Made by a program: the position numbers and the translations under genes
Notes under the pieces: generated by a model
What the model was told of the DNA's origin: nothing
Databases searched by the model: none
The model's input: the letters and a program-made list of their open reading frames with translations, nothing else
In this document: piece after piece, positions 18,436 to 28,153 of the stretch
Numbering within the stretch: position 1 is the stretch's first letter
Layout: each line of letters starts with the position of its first letter
Source of the DNA: Parvularcula sp. LCG005
Lineage (GTDB): Bacteria; Pseudomonadota; Alphaproteobacteria; Caulobacterales; Parvularculaceae
Reading direction: 5' to 3'
NCBI RefSeq assembly: GCF_032930845.1
Contig: NZ_CP136758.1
Location: 2,247,001 to 2,311,000 of the forward strand
Length of the DNA: 64,000 nucleotides

Positions 18436-18466
18436 AAAAAGGCCACCTTTTAGAGGTGGCCTTTTT
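18436..18466. terminator. Strong bidirectional terminator
   Basis: A perfect 13-base stem AAAAAGGCCACCT (18436-18448) / AGGTGGCCTTTTT (18454-18466) with a 5-base loop. T5 follows on the plus strand and the A5 on the left gives T5 on the minus strand. It serves the symporter gene (plus) and the convergent chemoreceptor gene (minus). Confidence 0.9.
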
Positions 18467-18486
18467 ATTTGGCGGTGTGAGGCGGT

Positions 18487-20574
18487 CTAGAAGTCTGACC
18501 AGTCCGTGTCCGCTTTCAGGGCAGCGTTGCCGTGGGTGCGCGGTGCGGCGGGCCGGGCTTTGGGCTGACGCGCCGGGGCCTTGTCCTGCCCCCGGGTTAC
18601 CGCAGGAGCGCCCGCTTCGATCCGGAAGCCGCCGATCAGGTCGATCAGCTGGTCCGCCTCGTTCTTCAGCGAGTGGCTGGCCGCGGTCGCTTCTTCCACC
18701 ATGGCTGCGTTCTGCTGGGTCACCTGGTCCATCTGGTTCACGGCGCTGTTGATCTCATGCAGGCCGCGCGACTGTTCCTGGGCAGAGGTGGTGATGGTCG
18801 CTACCAGATCGCTGATATGCGCCACCCGCTCCACGATCGTGGTCAGGGCCGTGCCGGCCTGGCCAACCAGTTTCACGCCTGAGCCCACATGCTCCGAACT
18901 CGCCTGGATCAGGGCCTTGATTTCTTTCGCCGCATCCGATGACCGCTGGGCCAGTGCCCGCACCTCGGAGGCGACAACGGCAAAGCCCTTGCCTGCGTCC
19001 CCGGCCCGGGCCGCTTCGACACCGGCATTCAGGGCCAGAAGGTTCGTCTGGAAAGCGATCTCGTCAATCACGCCGATGATCTGGGAGATCTCGCCAGAGG
19101 ACGTCTCAATCGCCCCCATCGCGCTCACCGCCTGGCGGACAATATGCCCGCTCGCTTCGGCTTCCTGACGGGTCGTGCCCACCAGCGTGTTGGCTTCATT
19201 GGCGGCCGAGGCCGTCTCCTTCACCGAGGCCGTGGCCTGATCCAGCGCCGCCGCCGTCTGCTCAAGCGAAGCTGCCTGATTCTCCGTCCGACGAGACAGA
19301 TCATCCGATGCCTGAGAAATCTCCGACACACCAACTTGGATTCCCTGAGCGTTGGCCGCTACCGCGCGCAAGGCAGCCCGTAGCTGTTTTGCCGCTGCGT
19401 TGAAATCAGCGCGCAATCCCTCATAGTCACCGTCAAATGGCGTCGTGATTTCCGTGGTGAGATCACCTGCAGCGAGGTGCCGCAATCCCGTCTCCAGATT
19501 CGACACGACCAGCGCCTGACGAGCCCGTTCTTCTTCGACCTCGCGTTCCACGCGCAGCCGCTCATTTTCCACCTCGGTAATATCTTCAGCAAATTTGACA
19601 ATCTTGAAGATGCGGCCCGTGGCATCCACGATTGGATTGTACATGGCCTGGACCCAGATTGGCCGCCGACCCTTCGCATACCGACGGTATTTTCCTGTTG
19701 TCGCCTTGCCTTCCGACACGGCTTTCCAGAAACTGGCAAACTCCGGCGTGCGCGCAAAGTCGTCACCGACGAGCATGGTGTAGTGCTTGCCGACCAGCTC
19801 GGATTCCGAGTAGCCAACGACATTCAGAAAATTCTTGTTCGCCGACAGAATATTGCCCTTCAGGTCGAATTCCATCACCCCGCGCGACGTGTCCACCGCA
19901 GCAACAATGCCAGACGCCGTACGCTGTGCCATGACATCGACCCATTCCAACGTCGCGCCGATATACTCACCCGCGTCATTGTAAACGGCAGAGACGTTGG
20001 CCGACATCTTCATACGACCGATGTCGATATCAGTCTTGAACGGCAGCCGTGACGGATCGGCCAGCAGACGACGTTGATGTTCAGGGTTCTTGTGAAAGAC
20101 GTCGATCGAGCTACCCAGCGTACGGTCCGGGTTAAAATGAGGGAGAGTAGCACGGAACTCAGCGACATTGTCGCGGAAGAGCTTGTCTGCACTATCGTTG
20201 ATGTACTGAATATTCAGGTCACGATCCACAATCATCATGCCCAGGGATGAGCCATCGAACGCGGACCCCTTGAAATTGCTGATCCGCTGGGCAGCAGCGG
20301 CAGACTCAAGCCGCTTGGTCAGTAGAGCAACGGTCTCCGACGGGCTGTTGGCTCCATCCGATACGAGTTCTTGGACCTTGTCCTGAAACCCAAGAAGCCG
20401 GCCAAAACGGTATTGGCTGATGAAGAAAAGCGCGATCGCAGTCGCAAGACTGCCCATCATCGTCCATTGAAGACTTGAACTGGAACTGTGCGCTAGAAAT
20501 GCAATGATACTGCTGGGAACAACAGCAAGAGCTGACAATTGCAACGCCAGAATGACTGACCGATTATTGGCCAT
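18487..20574 (-). CDS. Methyl-accepting chemotaxis protein with two PAS domains
   Basis: A 695-residue receptor. Two N-terminal helices (about 8-28 and 38-54) enclose only a tiny outside loop, so sensing is likely internal. PAS 1 spans about 100-215 ([20 protein letters not shown]) and PAS 2 about 220-335 ([28 protein letters not shown]), ending [16 protein letters not shown]-like stretch ([10 protein letters not shown]) precedes the coiled-coil signalling domain, whose hairpin tip is at [27 protein letters not shown]. The last five residues DWSDF fit the xWxxF tether bound by CheR/CheB. GGGAG is 8 bases before the start. Last gene of the chemotaxis set. Ligand unknown; the PAS folds could bind heme, flavin or small molecules. 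Confidence 0.93.
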   Translation of the reverse strand: MANNRSVILALQLSALAVVPSSIIAFLAHSSSSSLQWTMMGSLATAIALFFISQYRFGRLLGFQDKVQELVSDGANSPSETVALLTKRLESAAAAQRISNFKGSAFDGSSLGMMIVDRDLNIQYINDSADKLFRDNVAEFRATLPHFNPDRTLGSSIDVFHKNPEHQRRLLADPSRLPFKTDIDIGRMKMSANVSAVYNDAGEYIGATLEWVDVMAQRTASGIVAAVDTSRGVMEFDLKGNILSANKNFLNVVGYSESELVGKHYTMLVGDDFARTPEFASFWKAVSEGKATTGKYRRYAKGRRPIWVQAMYNPIVDATGRIFKIVKFAEDITEVENERLRVEREVEEERARQALVVSNLETGLRHLAAGDLTTEITTPFDGDYEGLRADFNAAAKQLRAALRAVAANAQGIQVGVSEISQASDDLSRRTENQAASLEQTAAALDQATASVKETASAANEANTLVGTTRQEAEASGHIVRQAVSAMGAIETSSGEISQIIGVIDEIAFQTNLLALNAGVEAARAGDAGKGFAVVASEVRALAQRSSDAAKEIKALIQASSEHVGSGVKLVGQAGTALTTIVERVAHISDLVATITTSAQEQSRGLHEINSAVNQMDQVTQQNAAMVEEATAASHSLKNEADQLIDLIGGFRIEAGAPAVTRGQDKAPARQPKARPAAPRTHGNAALKADTDWSDF

Positions 20575-20712
20575 AGCTTAACTCCCGAGGTGCCGCGCAC
20601 CGATTGCCCTATCTTTTGTGTCTGCAACCGCCACTCTGTAGGACTTCAGAAGTTTACCTTACTCCATTTGTATTAACACACGCTACACGCTAGAAATCAA
20701 AATACCTTCAAC

Positions 20713-21096
20713 CTAGCCAAAAAGTTCGAACGCGCCGCTTTCGTCTTCATCTGCTTTTGCGGATTCATCCGCCAGTACCGAATGACACTCAGAAAGCCGC
20801 TGCGCCAACTTCCGTATGGGAACGGCTTTCAGCGCCTGGCTGACATCCAACTGTGTGCCGGGCAATTGCTCGGACACTTCGCGCATATAGTCAGCAATCG
20901 CTTCCAGAACCTGCGTCAGGTGATCGATTTCCTGCAGTTCAGGAGACGGCACCTCCCCCATGTCGATCAGCCGCTGCAACTGATCGCCAAGGACGGACTG
21001 AAGCTGCAACGCCATTTTGGCGCTGGCATCAATCTCCTTGGCAATCCTGTTGAAGACGATCCGATCGTCAACCTTGGAGGGCAAATTCGACGTCAT
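20713..21096 (-). CDS. Small helical chemotaxis-cluster protein, function unknown
   Basis: A 127-residue acidic, mostly helical protein with no family I can name. It sits directly after cheY in the operon. Residues about 15-95 look like long amphipathic helices (AKEIDASAKMALQLQSVLGDQ...), and the acidic tail ends SGAFELFG. CheD in this window also ends in ELF. A role as CheY phosphatase (CheZ-like) or as an adaptor for CheY is a reasonable guess from position and the helical layout plus tail, but no CheZ active-site motif could be assigned. The start at 21096 (MTSNLPS) has AAGGAA upstream; its upstream region overlaps the end of cheY. Confidence 0.65.
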   Translation of the reverse strand: MTSNLPSKVDDRIVFNRIAKEIDASAKMALQLQSVLGDQLQRLIDMGEVPSPELQEIDHLTQVLEAIADYMREVSEQLPGTQLDVSQALKAVPIRKLAQRLSECHSVLADESAKADEDESGAFELFG

Positions 21097-21106
21097 GGAT
21101 CGTTCC

Positions 21107-21493
21107 TTAAAGCGGTCCAACGACCTGAGTAATGCATTTAGCCAGGGACTCCGCGTTGAACGGCTTTTTGAGATAGTTGTTCATCCCAAGCGCCATCCCT
21201 TCCTTGACGACTTCTGCACTCTCCGTACCCGTTACAAGGATGAAGCCACACTTGGACGTCATCTTGTTCTCACGAATCGCTTTGAGTAGCTGCAGTCCGT
21301 CAAGGCCTGGCATGTTGTAGTCCGACACGATCAGGTGTGCGGGATTGCCAGCGAGCTTGTCCAATGCCTCTTTGCCATCACGGCTGAAGTCGACATGTTT
21401 GATGCCGATTTCGTACAGCGTGTTCATCAGGATGCCGCGACTCGTCGACATGTCATCGACAATCATCACCCGCAAATTATCTTTCAATGACAT
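21107..21493 (-). CDS. cheY: CheY-type single-domain response regulator
   Basis: 128 residues, receiver domain only. Acidic pocket VDD (about 12-14), phosphorylated Asp58 in IVSDYNMPGLDG, conserved Thr/Ser in ILVTGT and Lys in YLKKPF. Receives phosphate from CheA and likely controls the flagellar motor or acts as phosphate sink. Second of two cheY copies in this operon; it lies between cheR and the small helical protein. Which of the two binds FliM cannot be told. Confidence 0.93.
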   Translation of the reverse strand: MSLKDNLRVMIVDDMSTSRGILMNTLYEIGIKHVDFSRDGKEALDKLAGNPAHLIVSDYNMPGLDGLQLLKAIRENKMTSKCGFILVTGTESAEVVKEGMALGMNNYLKKPFNAESLAKCITQVVGPL

Positions 21494-21502
21494 TATAGTC
21501 TC

Positions 21503-22432
21503 CTAATGAGGGAGCGTGGCCCCGCCCAGAGCCACATCTGATCCAACTGATGACACCGCAGCAGTGCGACGACGATAGGCGGTGACCCCCGCCGTCGCGA
21601 GTTCACGTGTGGACTTTCCAGCCACGCGTTCCGAATGCCCGACAAACAGGTAAGCATCCGGCGCCATATGCTGCGCAAATTGCGTCCACATCTTTTCCTT
21701 GGTCGGATCGTCAAAATAGATCACGACGTTGCGACAGAAAATGACGTCGAACGGACCTTTAACCGGCCACGGACGAATAAGATTAAGCTGTTTGAAGGTG
21801 ACCAGCGCCTTGACGCGATCGCTGACCTGCCACTCATCCGGACCAACGCGCTTCAGGTATTTCGCCTTGATCCCGGCAGGTACGCCCTCGACATTGCGGT
21901 CGGAGTAGAGACCATGCCGAGCTTCTTCAAGCACAATGCCGTCAATATCCGTCGCGAGAATCTTGATGTCATATTTCTCGGCATCGGGACAGACTGTCAG
22001 CAAGCTGAGGGCAATGGAGTAAGGCTCCTGCCCGTTCGAGCAGCCAGCGGACCAGATGCGTACGCGACCACCCATCTTTGCCCGCTCGATGAGGGGCGGT
22101 AGTGCCTCTTCCATCAGTTGTGTAAAATGGTGGGACTCGCGAAAGAATGCCGTGACGTTGGTCGTCAGGGAAAAGATCATCTGGGCCTTTTCGGCATCAC
22201 CGCCCGGCCCATCGATATAGTCCCGATAGTCCTTGAACGAAGCAAGGCGCAGCGCGCGCAGTCGTTTGACAAGACGCGAGTAGACGAGGGATTTCTTGGC
22301 ATCGGTCAGCGCAATACCTGTCTCAGCGTATAGAAACTGTGCGATTTGCTTGAAATCGGCATCAGAGAACGAGAATTCCGAGCCATTGAATGGCACAGCC
22401 CCTGATGCAGTTGACGAAGACGCCTTCGTCAT
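21503..22432 (-). CDS. cheR: Chemotaxis protein methyltransferase
   Basis: A 309-residue SAM-dependent enzyme methylating receptor glutamates for adaptation. N-terminal helical domain at about 20-85 (FLYAETGIALTDAKKSLVYSRL), then the SAM-binding domain with RIWSAGCSNGQEPYSIA, ILATDID and FCRNVVIYFD. The chemoreceptor in this window carries a C-terminal DWSDF tether this enzyme could bind. Followed by cheY after 9 bases; preceded by cheW with a 2-base gap. Confidence 0.96.
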   Translation of the reverse strand: MTKASSSTASGAVPFNGSEFSFSDADFKQIAQFLYAETGIALTDAKKSLVYSRLVKRLRALRLASFKDYRDYIDGPGGDAEKAQMIFSLTTNVTAFFRESHHFTQLMEEALPPLIERAKMGGRVRIWSAGCSNGQEPYSIALSLLTVCPDAEKYDIKILATDIDGIVLEEARHGLYSDRNVEGVPAGIKAKYLKRVGPDEWQVSDRVKALVTFKQLNLIRPWPVKGPFDVIFCRNVVIYFDDPTKEKMWTQFAQHMAPDAYLFVGHSERVAGKSTRELATAGVTAYRRRTAAVSSVGSDVALGGATLPH

Positions 22433-22434
22433 GA

Positions 22435-22902
22435 TCAGGCCGCAACGCTCTGCAGTGGCGTCAGGATACGGCCGATCTCGATAAAGCGGATCATCCGGTC
22501 TTCCATGGCAATCACACCGCGCACGAACTCTTTCGCTACCTCAGATGCCACATCTGGCGTGGGCTGAAGCTTGTCGATCTCTACGGTCAGAATGTCAGAG
22601 ACTGCATCGACCAGAAGGCCTACGACCTGATCGCCATTCTGTGCGACGATGATGACGTTACGCTGATCGACGGCGATGTCGCCATAGCCAAGGCGGCAAG
22701 ACAGATCGACAATCGGCAGGACCGTGCCGCGCAGGTTGATGACGCCTCGCACATAAACCGGCGAGTGCGGCAATGGGGTCGCTGCCGACCAGCCGCGGAT
22801 CTCCCGCACGCTCATGATATCGACGCAATATTCCTGGTCACCGACGCGGAATGCAACAAGTTCGCGAACGGAGTTTTGTTCGTTTTTTTCAATGTCAGAC
22901 AT
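22435..22902 (-). CDS. cheW: Chemotaxis coupling protein
   Basis: 155 residues, a single CheW (SH3-like) domain joining receptors to CheA. Typical stretches: [49 protein letters not shown] and a C-terminal LTPLQ. Its start overlaps the end of cheA by 8 bases, indicating translational coupling and near-equal supply of the two partners. Confidence 0.96.
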   Translation of the reverse strand: MSDIEKNEQNSVRELVAFRVGDQEYCVDIMSVREIRGWSAATPLPHSPVYVRGVINLRGTVLPIVDLSCRLGYGDIAVDQRNVIIVAQNGDQVVGLLVDAVSDILTVEIDKLQPTPDVASEVAKEFVRGVIAMEDRMIRFIEIGRILTPLQSVAA

Positions 22903-25090
22903 TTGCTGTTCCTGTCATTGTCATGAGCGGTTGAATAAGTTGAGAGGTCGGCGTTGTTGCCGAGTGAAGCGCGTCCGGGTCCAGGATGAGTGCGATGCGA
23001 CCATCACCCAGGATTGTCGCGGCCGCCACGCCCTGAACATGGCCGTAGTTTTCTTCGAGGCCTTTGATAACGACCTGGCGCTGATCCACGATATCGTCGA
23101 CGGCCAGGGCGGACATCGTGCCGTCATCGCCTTCGATCAGAAGGATGACCGCGGATGAATAGTCCGGGAGCGCGTCGCGGAAGCCCATGAAGTAGGCAAC
23201 GTCGACAATGGGGACAAATTTGTCGCGAACAAAGACGACATACTGGCCACCATGGATTTCATGGATATCGCTTGGACGGGCCTTCAGCGTTTCGACAATC
23301 GCGGTGAGTGGCATGACCAGTGTCTGATCAGCAGCCTTCACCACCATCCCGTCCAGCACAGCCAAAGTCAGCGGCAGGCTGATCGAGAACGTTGTCCCCT
23401 CTTTGGGTTCAGACGTAATCGAGATGCGACCGCCCAGGGCCTGAATGGCGCGTTTGACGACGTCCATGCCGACGCCGCGACCCGAAAGATCGGACACAGC
23501 GTTTGCGGTCGAGAATCCAGGCGCAAAAAGCAGAGCATCAATTTCACTGTTCGAAAGCTCCGCATCCGGTGAGATGAGACCTTTCTCGATCGCCTTTTCT
23601 TTGACGCGGGCGCGGTTGATACCGCCGCCATCATCCGCCACTTCGATGACGACACGGCCCGACCGATGAGCTGCCGACAGACGGACGGTTCCTTCGCTCG
23701 ACTTGCCACTGGCTTCACGGTCTTCGGTTTTTTCTAGCCCGTGATCGACCGCATTTCGGATCATGTGGGTCAGGGGGTCAGACAGGCGTTCGACAACGGT
23801 CTTGTCGACCTCCGTCCCTTCTCCTTCAACCTTCAGCCGGACGGATTTACCCGTGGCACCGGCCGCCTCACGCACAATCCGCGACATGCGCTGGAAGAGT
23901 GGTTTGACCGGCTGTGCACGGATCGCCATGACGCTTTCCTGGATCTCGCGCGTCAGCTGTTTGAACTCATCAAGGCCGGTGGCAAAATTCGAATGCACGG
24001 CCACACCCTCTTCGGTGGCGCATTGCGCGAGCATGGCCTGGTTGATGACAAGCTCGCCGACGAGGTTGATCAGGCGATCGACCCGATCAAGATCAACACG
24101 GACGGTTGCCTTCGGACCTGATGGCTCGGCTTTCTTTGCCTGGCTATCCTTGTCTCCACCGCCCGGCGCCTCAGCTGCGGGCAACAGAGCGGCCGCCAGA
24201 GAGGCCGGAGCAGGTGCTTCGTCATCTGCCGTCTCTTCGATCGGTGTGTCAAAGGCCAATGGCACGGGCGCGAAGCCGAATTCATCCGCCTGCGGGTCTG
24301 GTGCAGCGTCGGTTGCCGTCAGCTCTTCGACAGAAAGAGCGCACGCATCCGTCACAAAGTCGAAGACGTCGCGAACGGCGTCAATATCGTCTTCGGATTC
24401 CAGCGTAATCGTCCATGAGAAATACGCCGCTTCAGGGTCCATTTCATCAAGGGATGGCAGGCTGGATGTATCACAAACGGTCGTACAATGGCCGATATCC
24501 GCAAGACCGCGAATAAGGAATGCCGATTCATTGCCCGTCTGGTAAAGCCGTGTCGTCGGTGCAAATCCGATCGTGTACGTTTTAGGTCCAGGCCCCTCTT
24601 CGGGCATGTCAAACGACAGGGTCACAGGCTGGAAGCCAAACTCATCCGGGCTGCCATCATCGGCAGCTGCGGCAGGCGCCGCCGGCTTGGCCGCTGGTTC
24701 AACGGTCCCGCCAACGAGACTGGCCAGATCGGCGATCAGCGTATCGATGGAAGCCGTGTCCGCTTGCGTGTCGTCGCGCGCAGCATGAACGACATCAGCA
24801 AGAACGTCATTGGCACGCAGGAAAACAGCCAGCACCTCATCAGAGGGTTCAAGACGACCAGCCCGAACTTCGTCCAAGGTCGTTTCAAATTTATGGGCAA
24901 AGCGAACCAGATCTTCAAGCGCAAATGCACCGGCGCCACCCTTGATGGAGTGAACGGCACGGAACACGGAATTTACAGTCTCGGAATCGTAATCCCCTTC
25001 GGACATCCGAATAAGATCAGCTTCCAGCGCTTCGAGCAGTTCATCACATTCGATAAAGAATGTCTGCCGAATTTCTGCCATTGGATCCAT
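22895..25090 (-). CDS. cheA: Chemotaxis sensor histidine kinase
   Basis: 731 residues with the full CheA layout. P1: HPt with His47 in AVHSIKGG. P2-like domain at about 165-255 ([18 protein letters not shown]). P3 dimerisation from about 328 ([23 protein letters not shown]). P4 ATPase with [12 protein letters not shown] (N box) and [13 protein letters not shown] (G box). P5 CheW-like from about 595. The P2 domain is bracketed by two near-identical linear motifs, [13 protein letters not shown] (149-161) and [13 protein letters not shown] (269-281), 120 residues apart. It phosphorylates the two CheY proteins and CheB encoded nearby. Confidence 0.96.
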   Translation of the reverse strand: MDPMAEIRQTFFIECDELLEALEADLIRMSEGDYDSETVNSVFRAVHSIKGGAGAFALEDLVRFAHKFETTLDEVRAGRLEPSDEVLAVFLRANDVLADVVHAARDDTQADTASIDTLIADLASLVGGTVEPAAKPAAPAAAADDGSPDEFGFQPVTLSFDMPEEGPGPKTYTIGFAPTTRLYQTGNESAFLIRGLADIGHCTTVCDTSSLPSLDEMDPEAAYFSWTITLESEDDIDAVRDVFDFVTDACALSVEELTATDAAPDPQADEFGFAPVPLAFDTPIEETADDEAPAPASLAAALLPAAEAPGGGDKDSQAKKAEPSGPKATVRVDLDRVDRLINLVGELVINQAMLAQCATEEGVAVHSNFATGLDEFKQLTREIQESVMAIRAQPVKPLFQRMSRIVREAAGATGKSVRLKVEGEGTEVDKTVVERLSDPLTHMIRNAVDHGLEKTEDREASGKSSEGTVRLSAAHRSGRVVIEVADDGGGINRARVKEKAIEKGLISPDAELSNSEIDALLFAPGFSTANAVSDLSGRGVGMDVVKRAIQALGGRISITSEPKEGTTFSISLPLTLAVLDGMVVKAADQTLVMPLTAIVETLKARPSDIHEIHGGQYVVFVRDKFVPIVDVAYFMGFRDALPDYSSAVILLIEGDDGTMSALAVDDIVDQRQVVIKGLEENYGHVQGVAAATILGDGRIALILDPDALHSATTPTSQLIQPLMTMTGTANV

Positions 25091-25101
25091 CAGTGCACCC
25101 C

Positions 25102-25467
25102 TTACGCTGCGACGCGGCGAATGGCAGCAACCAGCTTGGCTTCGTCAAATGGTTTGACGATCCAGCCAGTGGCTCCGGCATCGCGGGCGCGCACTTTGAG
25201 TTCCTGGGCACTCTCGGTGGTCAGGACAAGAATGGGAACGAAACGGTGATCGGCGTTGCTACGAACACCGTCGATAAATCCGAACCCGTCCATTCGCGGC
25301 ATATTGATATCAGTGATCATGACGTCCGGCTGAAGCCCATCGAGGACTTCGAGGCCATGCACGCCATCTTCCGCCAGGTGCACTTCAAACCCGGCTTTCG
25401 TCAACGCGATGCGAAGCATGTCGCGCATTGTTCGAGAGTCATCGACAGCAAGAATTTTCAGGGTCAT
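25102..25467 (-). CDS. cheY: CheY-type response regulator
   Basis: 121 residues, receiver domain only, with AVDDSRTMRDM, phosphorylated Asp53 in MITDINMPRMDG, the Thr in VLTTES and Lys in WIVKPF. More canonical CheY-like in its DSRTMRDM start than the second copy at 21107-21493. Its start overlaps the stop of the STAS gene by 4 bases (ATGA), and it precedes cheA by 11 bases. Confidence 0.94.
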   Translation of the reverse strand: MTLKILAVDDSRTMRDMLRIALTKAGFEVHLAEDGVHGLEVLDGLQPDVMITDINMPRMDGFGFIDGVRSNADHRFVPILVLTTESAQELKVRARDAGATGWIVKPFDEAKLVAAIRRVAA

Positions 25468-25766
25468 GCGGCCTCTCCGGCATTCTGGTCTACAGTGAGT
25501 TCATTCATCGTGATGCCAAGACGCGAAATTCCCTCGCAAAAGGCAGCGGTTGGGTTATCGATTGTCATGGGCTTCTGCTCGTCTCTCCACGCCCGAGCCG
25601 CGGCCACGAGAACCTGCAGACATTGCGCGCCGATATGATCGACGGACGAAGCGTCAACGCTCACCGCCTGACCGCGCGCCTCCAGGAAGGACTGGCGCAA
25701 TGCAGCGGCTTCGGCCCCCGTCATTGTGCGGACCAGTTCAATGGTCTGATTAGTCTCGGACGTCAT
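25464..25766 (-). CDS. STAS-domain protein of the chemotaxis operon
   Basis: A 100-residue STAS (anti-sigma-antagonist-like) protein: VSVDASSVDHIGAQCLQVLVAAARAW is the core with the Asp-Ala-Ser-x-Val-Asp pattern where such proteins carry the phosphorylatable Ser. First gene of the operon, with a 4-base overlap into cheY. STAS proteins occur at the start of several alphaproteobacterial che operons; the exact role is not settled. It could tune CheA/CheY or link to another kinase. Confidence 0.8.
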   Translation of the reverse strand: MTSETNQTIELVRTMTGAEAAALRQSFLEARGQAVSVDASSVDHIGAQCLQVLVAAARAWRDEQKPMTIDNPTAAFCEGISRLGITMNELTVDQNAGEAA

Positions 25767-25977
25767 TTCGCACCCTTCCCCACAAGATCACACAAGGGCA
25801 GCGGGGATGTAGAACCCCTTTGATCAAAGGCTTCTGCCAATGATGAACCGTTGGTGTGCATGACCTCGTCCGTCGGTTTTATTCACAACTCGTTAGACGA
25901 CAGTTTGACAGCTTAGGCTTAAAATAAAGATTACTCGAACCAAGTTCAGCGAGAATTTTATACTGCGCGCTGATGAA
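25767..25977. promoter_or_regulatory. Upstream region of the STAS-cheY-cheA operon
   Basis: A 211-base AT-richer gap between the end of cheD's terminator and the STAS start. It should hold the promoter of the STAS-cheY-cheA-cheW-cheR-cheY transcript. No gene fits. I could not pick a confident promoter box. Confidence 0.4.
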
Positions 25978-26000
25978 AAGAACGGGATTTACCCGTTCTT
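25978..26000 (-). terminator. Terminator after cheD
   Basis: A perfect 9-base stem AAGAACGGG (25978-25986) / CCCGTTCTT (25992-26000) with a 5-base AT loop. Read on the minus strand it ends CCCGTTCTTTTC, a reasonable U-tract. It lies 4 bases past the cheD stop and separates cheB-cheD from the downstream che operon. Confidence 0.75.
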
Positions 26001-26004
26001 AACA

Positions 26005-26574
26005 TTAGAACAGCTCGAGATCGCCACCAGCAGGCTTTGGTGCTGCCCGTTTCGGACGGCGTTCCACACTGACGGATTCTGATACTTCCAGCAGCAGCTG
26101 CTTGGCTGAGCCGGTGGTTGGCCAGAATTTGACCCGCCGCGCCCGTTCCCCACCGACGCTATGGGACAGGCACGGAATATTCTCGTTCTCGAGAAACGTC
26201 TTGATGAAAATGACGTTCTTGCGTCCGATATCCGACACGCCGCTGATCAGACGGGCTCCACCGAACACCTTGGCAACCAGGCTACTGCGCCGTGCCCCGG
26301 ACCGCAGGAGGCTGTTGATGAGACATTCCATAGCGTGCACGCCGTATTTCAGATCGCCATCAAGGCTGTCGACGGATTCGGCCAACAGGAAATGGTTCAT
26401 CCCCCCGACCTTGGCCGCAGGATCGTAAAGGCACGCAGCGATGCAGGAACCAAGCACCGTTGAAAAATAGACATTGGGCTCGTCCGATACGGCACTCTCG
26501 CCCTGGATCACGTGAATGGCGCGATCAGGTGCTGGCGTCAGGACTTCCGGTCTGGGACTGATGATGCTGTTCAT
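26005..26574 (-). CDS. cheD: Chemoreceptor glutamine deamidase
   Basis: 189 residues. Deamidates Gln to Glu in receptors. Active-site Cys in TVLGSCIAACLYDP, His in GGMNHFLLAE and the downstream Thr/Ser region are present. The C-terminal tail is disordered and ends GGDLELF. The start at 26574 gives a 4-base ATGA overlap with the cheB stop, which decides it over the longer in-frame start at 26604. Confidence 0.94.
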   Translation of the reverse strand: MNSIISPRPEVLTPAPDRAIHVIQGESAVSDEPNVYFSTVLGSCIAACLYDPAAKVGGMNHFLLAESVDSLDGDLKYGVHAMECLINSLLRSGARRSSLVAKVFGGARLISGVSDIGRKNVIFIKTFLENENIPCLSHSVGGERARRVKFWPTTGSAKQLLLEVSESVSVERRPKRAAPKPAGGDLELF

Positions 26575-27608
26575 GCGGCGTTCTGCCTGCGCCCGGCCTG
26601 GCATCGACTCAGAATGGCGCCAGCGATCCGCTCTATCGGATACTCTTTCTCCGTCGCACCAATTTCATGGGCTGCGCGCGGCATACCGTACACCACACAG
26701 CTTGTTTCATCCTGGCCGATCGTCTGCGCGCCTGCCTTTTTCATTTCCAGAAGGCCTTCAGCGCCATCGCGGCCCATACCGGTCAGGATCGCGCCCACCG
26801 CGTTCGCGCCGATGGTCTTCGCCACGGAGGAGAAGAGAACGTCGACAGAAGGATGGTGGCCATTGACGAGTGGTCCCGGCTGCACGCGGCAAACGAGTCC
26901 ACCGGCACGATGAACGGTCAGATGATGGGCGCCGCCCGGTGCGATGTACACATTGCCGGACTGAATGGGCATGCCGTCTTGCGCCTCGTGCACGCCGGGC
27001 GCGCAGATTCCGTCGAGGCGCTTGGCAAAGCTCTCGGTGAACCGCTCGGGCATATGTTGGGTAATGACAGTGGCAGGGCAGTTCTCAGGAAAGCGGCGCA
27101 GGACTTCGGTCAGCGCTTCCACGCCGCCCGTCGACGAGCCAATCGCGATCATCGTTTCCCTCGTAGGGGTGAATTGCAGTGGCTCGGCGACATCCGGTCC
27201 GCCGCGATATTTCACGATTTTCGCTTTTGATGCCGCTTTGACGAGTTCAGGCAGCTTCTCGAAGGCATTGATGGCAGAATTGTTTGCGGGCTTGGCAATG
27301 CAGTCAAAGGCCCCCAGCGACAGGGCCTTCACGGACGCATAGGCGCCCTCACCGGTCAGCGTGGAGACCATGATGACGGGCATCGGCCGCAGGGTCATGA
27401 TCTTTTCGAGGAAGCTCAAACCATCCATCCGCGGCATTTCCACGTCCAGCGTGATGACGTCGGGCAGAAGGGTCTTGATGGCTTCGCGGGCCTCGTAGGG
27501 ATCACCAGCCGAGCCGACGACTTCGATCTGTGGATCGCGACTGAGAACGGCGGAGATCAGTCCACGCATGGTGGGAGAGTCATCGACGACCAGAACGCGA
27601 ATGGACAT
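26571..27608 (-). CDS. cheB: Protein-glutamate methylesterase/deamidase response regulator
   Basis: 345 residues. N-terminal receiver with VVDDSPTMRG and Asp55 in ITLDVEMPRMDG; linker; C-terminal methylesterase with catalytic Ser in IGSSTGGVEAL, His in TQHMPERFTESFAKRL and Asp in GMGRDGAEGL. Removes methyl groups from receptors when phosphorylated by CheA. Coupled to cheD by a 4-base overlap. Set apart from the main che operon by a terminator, so it may be expressed separately. Confidence 0.96.
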   Translation of the reverse strand: MSIRVLVVDDSPTMRGLISAVLSRDPQIEVVGSAGDPYEAREAIKTLLPDVITLDVEMPRMDGLSFLEKIMTLRPMPVIMVSTLTGEGAYASVKALSLGAFDCIAKPANNSAINAFEKLPELVKAASKAKIVKYRGGPDVAEPLQFTPTRETMIAIGSSTGGVEALTEVLRRFPENCPATVITQHMPERFTESFAKRLDGICAPGVHEAQDGMPIQSGNVYIAPGGAHHLTVHRAGGLVCRVQPGPLVNGHHPSVDVLFSSVAKTIGANAVGAILTGMGRDGAEGLLEMKKAGAQTIGQDETSCVVYGMPRAAHEIGATEKEYPIERIAGAILSRCQAGRRQNAA

Positions 27609-27711
27609 GACAAACTCCCTTTGGCCAACCGAAGTGCAAGGCCTGATGGGCAGTCATAGATAGTCTGCGTTGATTTTCTGTTGCCGAAAGCATATTTATT
27701 CGCGTCTCAGT

Positions 27712-28050
27712 CTACTTCGGCTGGCCCAGACGTCTGATCTCGACCTCCAGAACATCTTCAAAATTGTCAGGTCCCGTGAAGTTCAAGCCATAGGACGTAC
27801 AGTTGAAATGGCGCACGATGCGGCCCTGAAACGTCCCCAATACATGGATGCGAAACGTATAATTCCGCCCCACGGCCAATTTGTTGAAACACTCAAAAGC
27901 GGCGCCGCTGGATGAAATATCGATCAGCGCGCCAAGGCCGCACCGCTGGCCATTCGCCATGATGTCAATCGCAGAATCAAGGGTGTAGCGGATGGTCCGC
28001 CGCTGGCCTGTGCCGGCCACGGGCAACAGATTGTTGGTCGCAAGATGCAT
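27712..28050 (-). CDS. PilZ-domain protein
   Basis: 112 residues, nearly all PilZ. The cyclic-di-GMP contacts are visible as QRRTIRY (RxxxR-type) near residue 17 and DISSSGAAF (D/NxSxxG) near residue 45. Such stand-alone PilZ proteins link c-di-GMP to motility or envelope functions. It lies 103 bases upstream of cheB on the same strand, fitting a motility role. Confidence 0.85.
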   Translation of the reverse strand: MHLATNNLLPVAGTGQRRTIRYTLDSAIDIMANGQRCGLGALIDISSSGAAFECFNKLAVGRNYTFRIHVLGTFQGRIVRHFNCTSYGLNFTGPDNFEDVLEVEIRRLGQPK

Positions 28051-28153
28051 GACAGTCTCTCCCGGGGAGACAGTATCATCGGCCGACCCAAAATATCGTT
28101 ACGCAAAAGCCTGCAATTGAACCGCCGACATCAAATTAGCAGCAAGCTAAACG

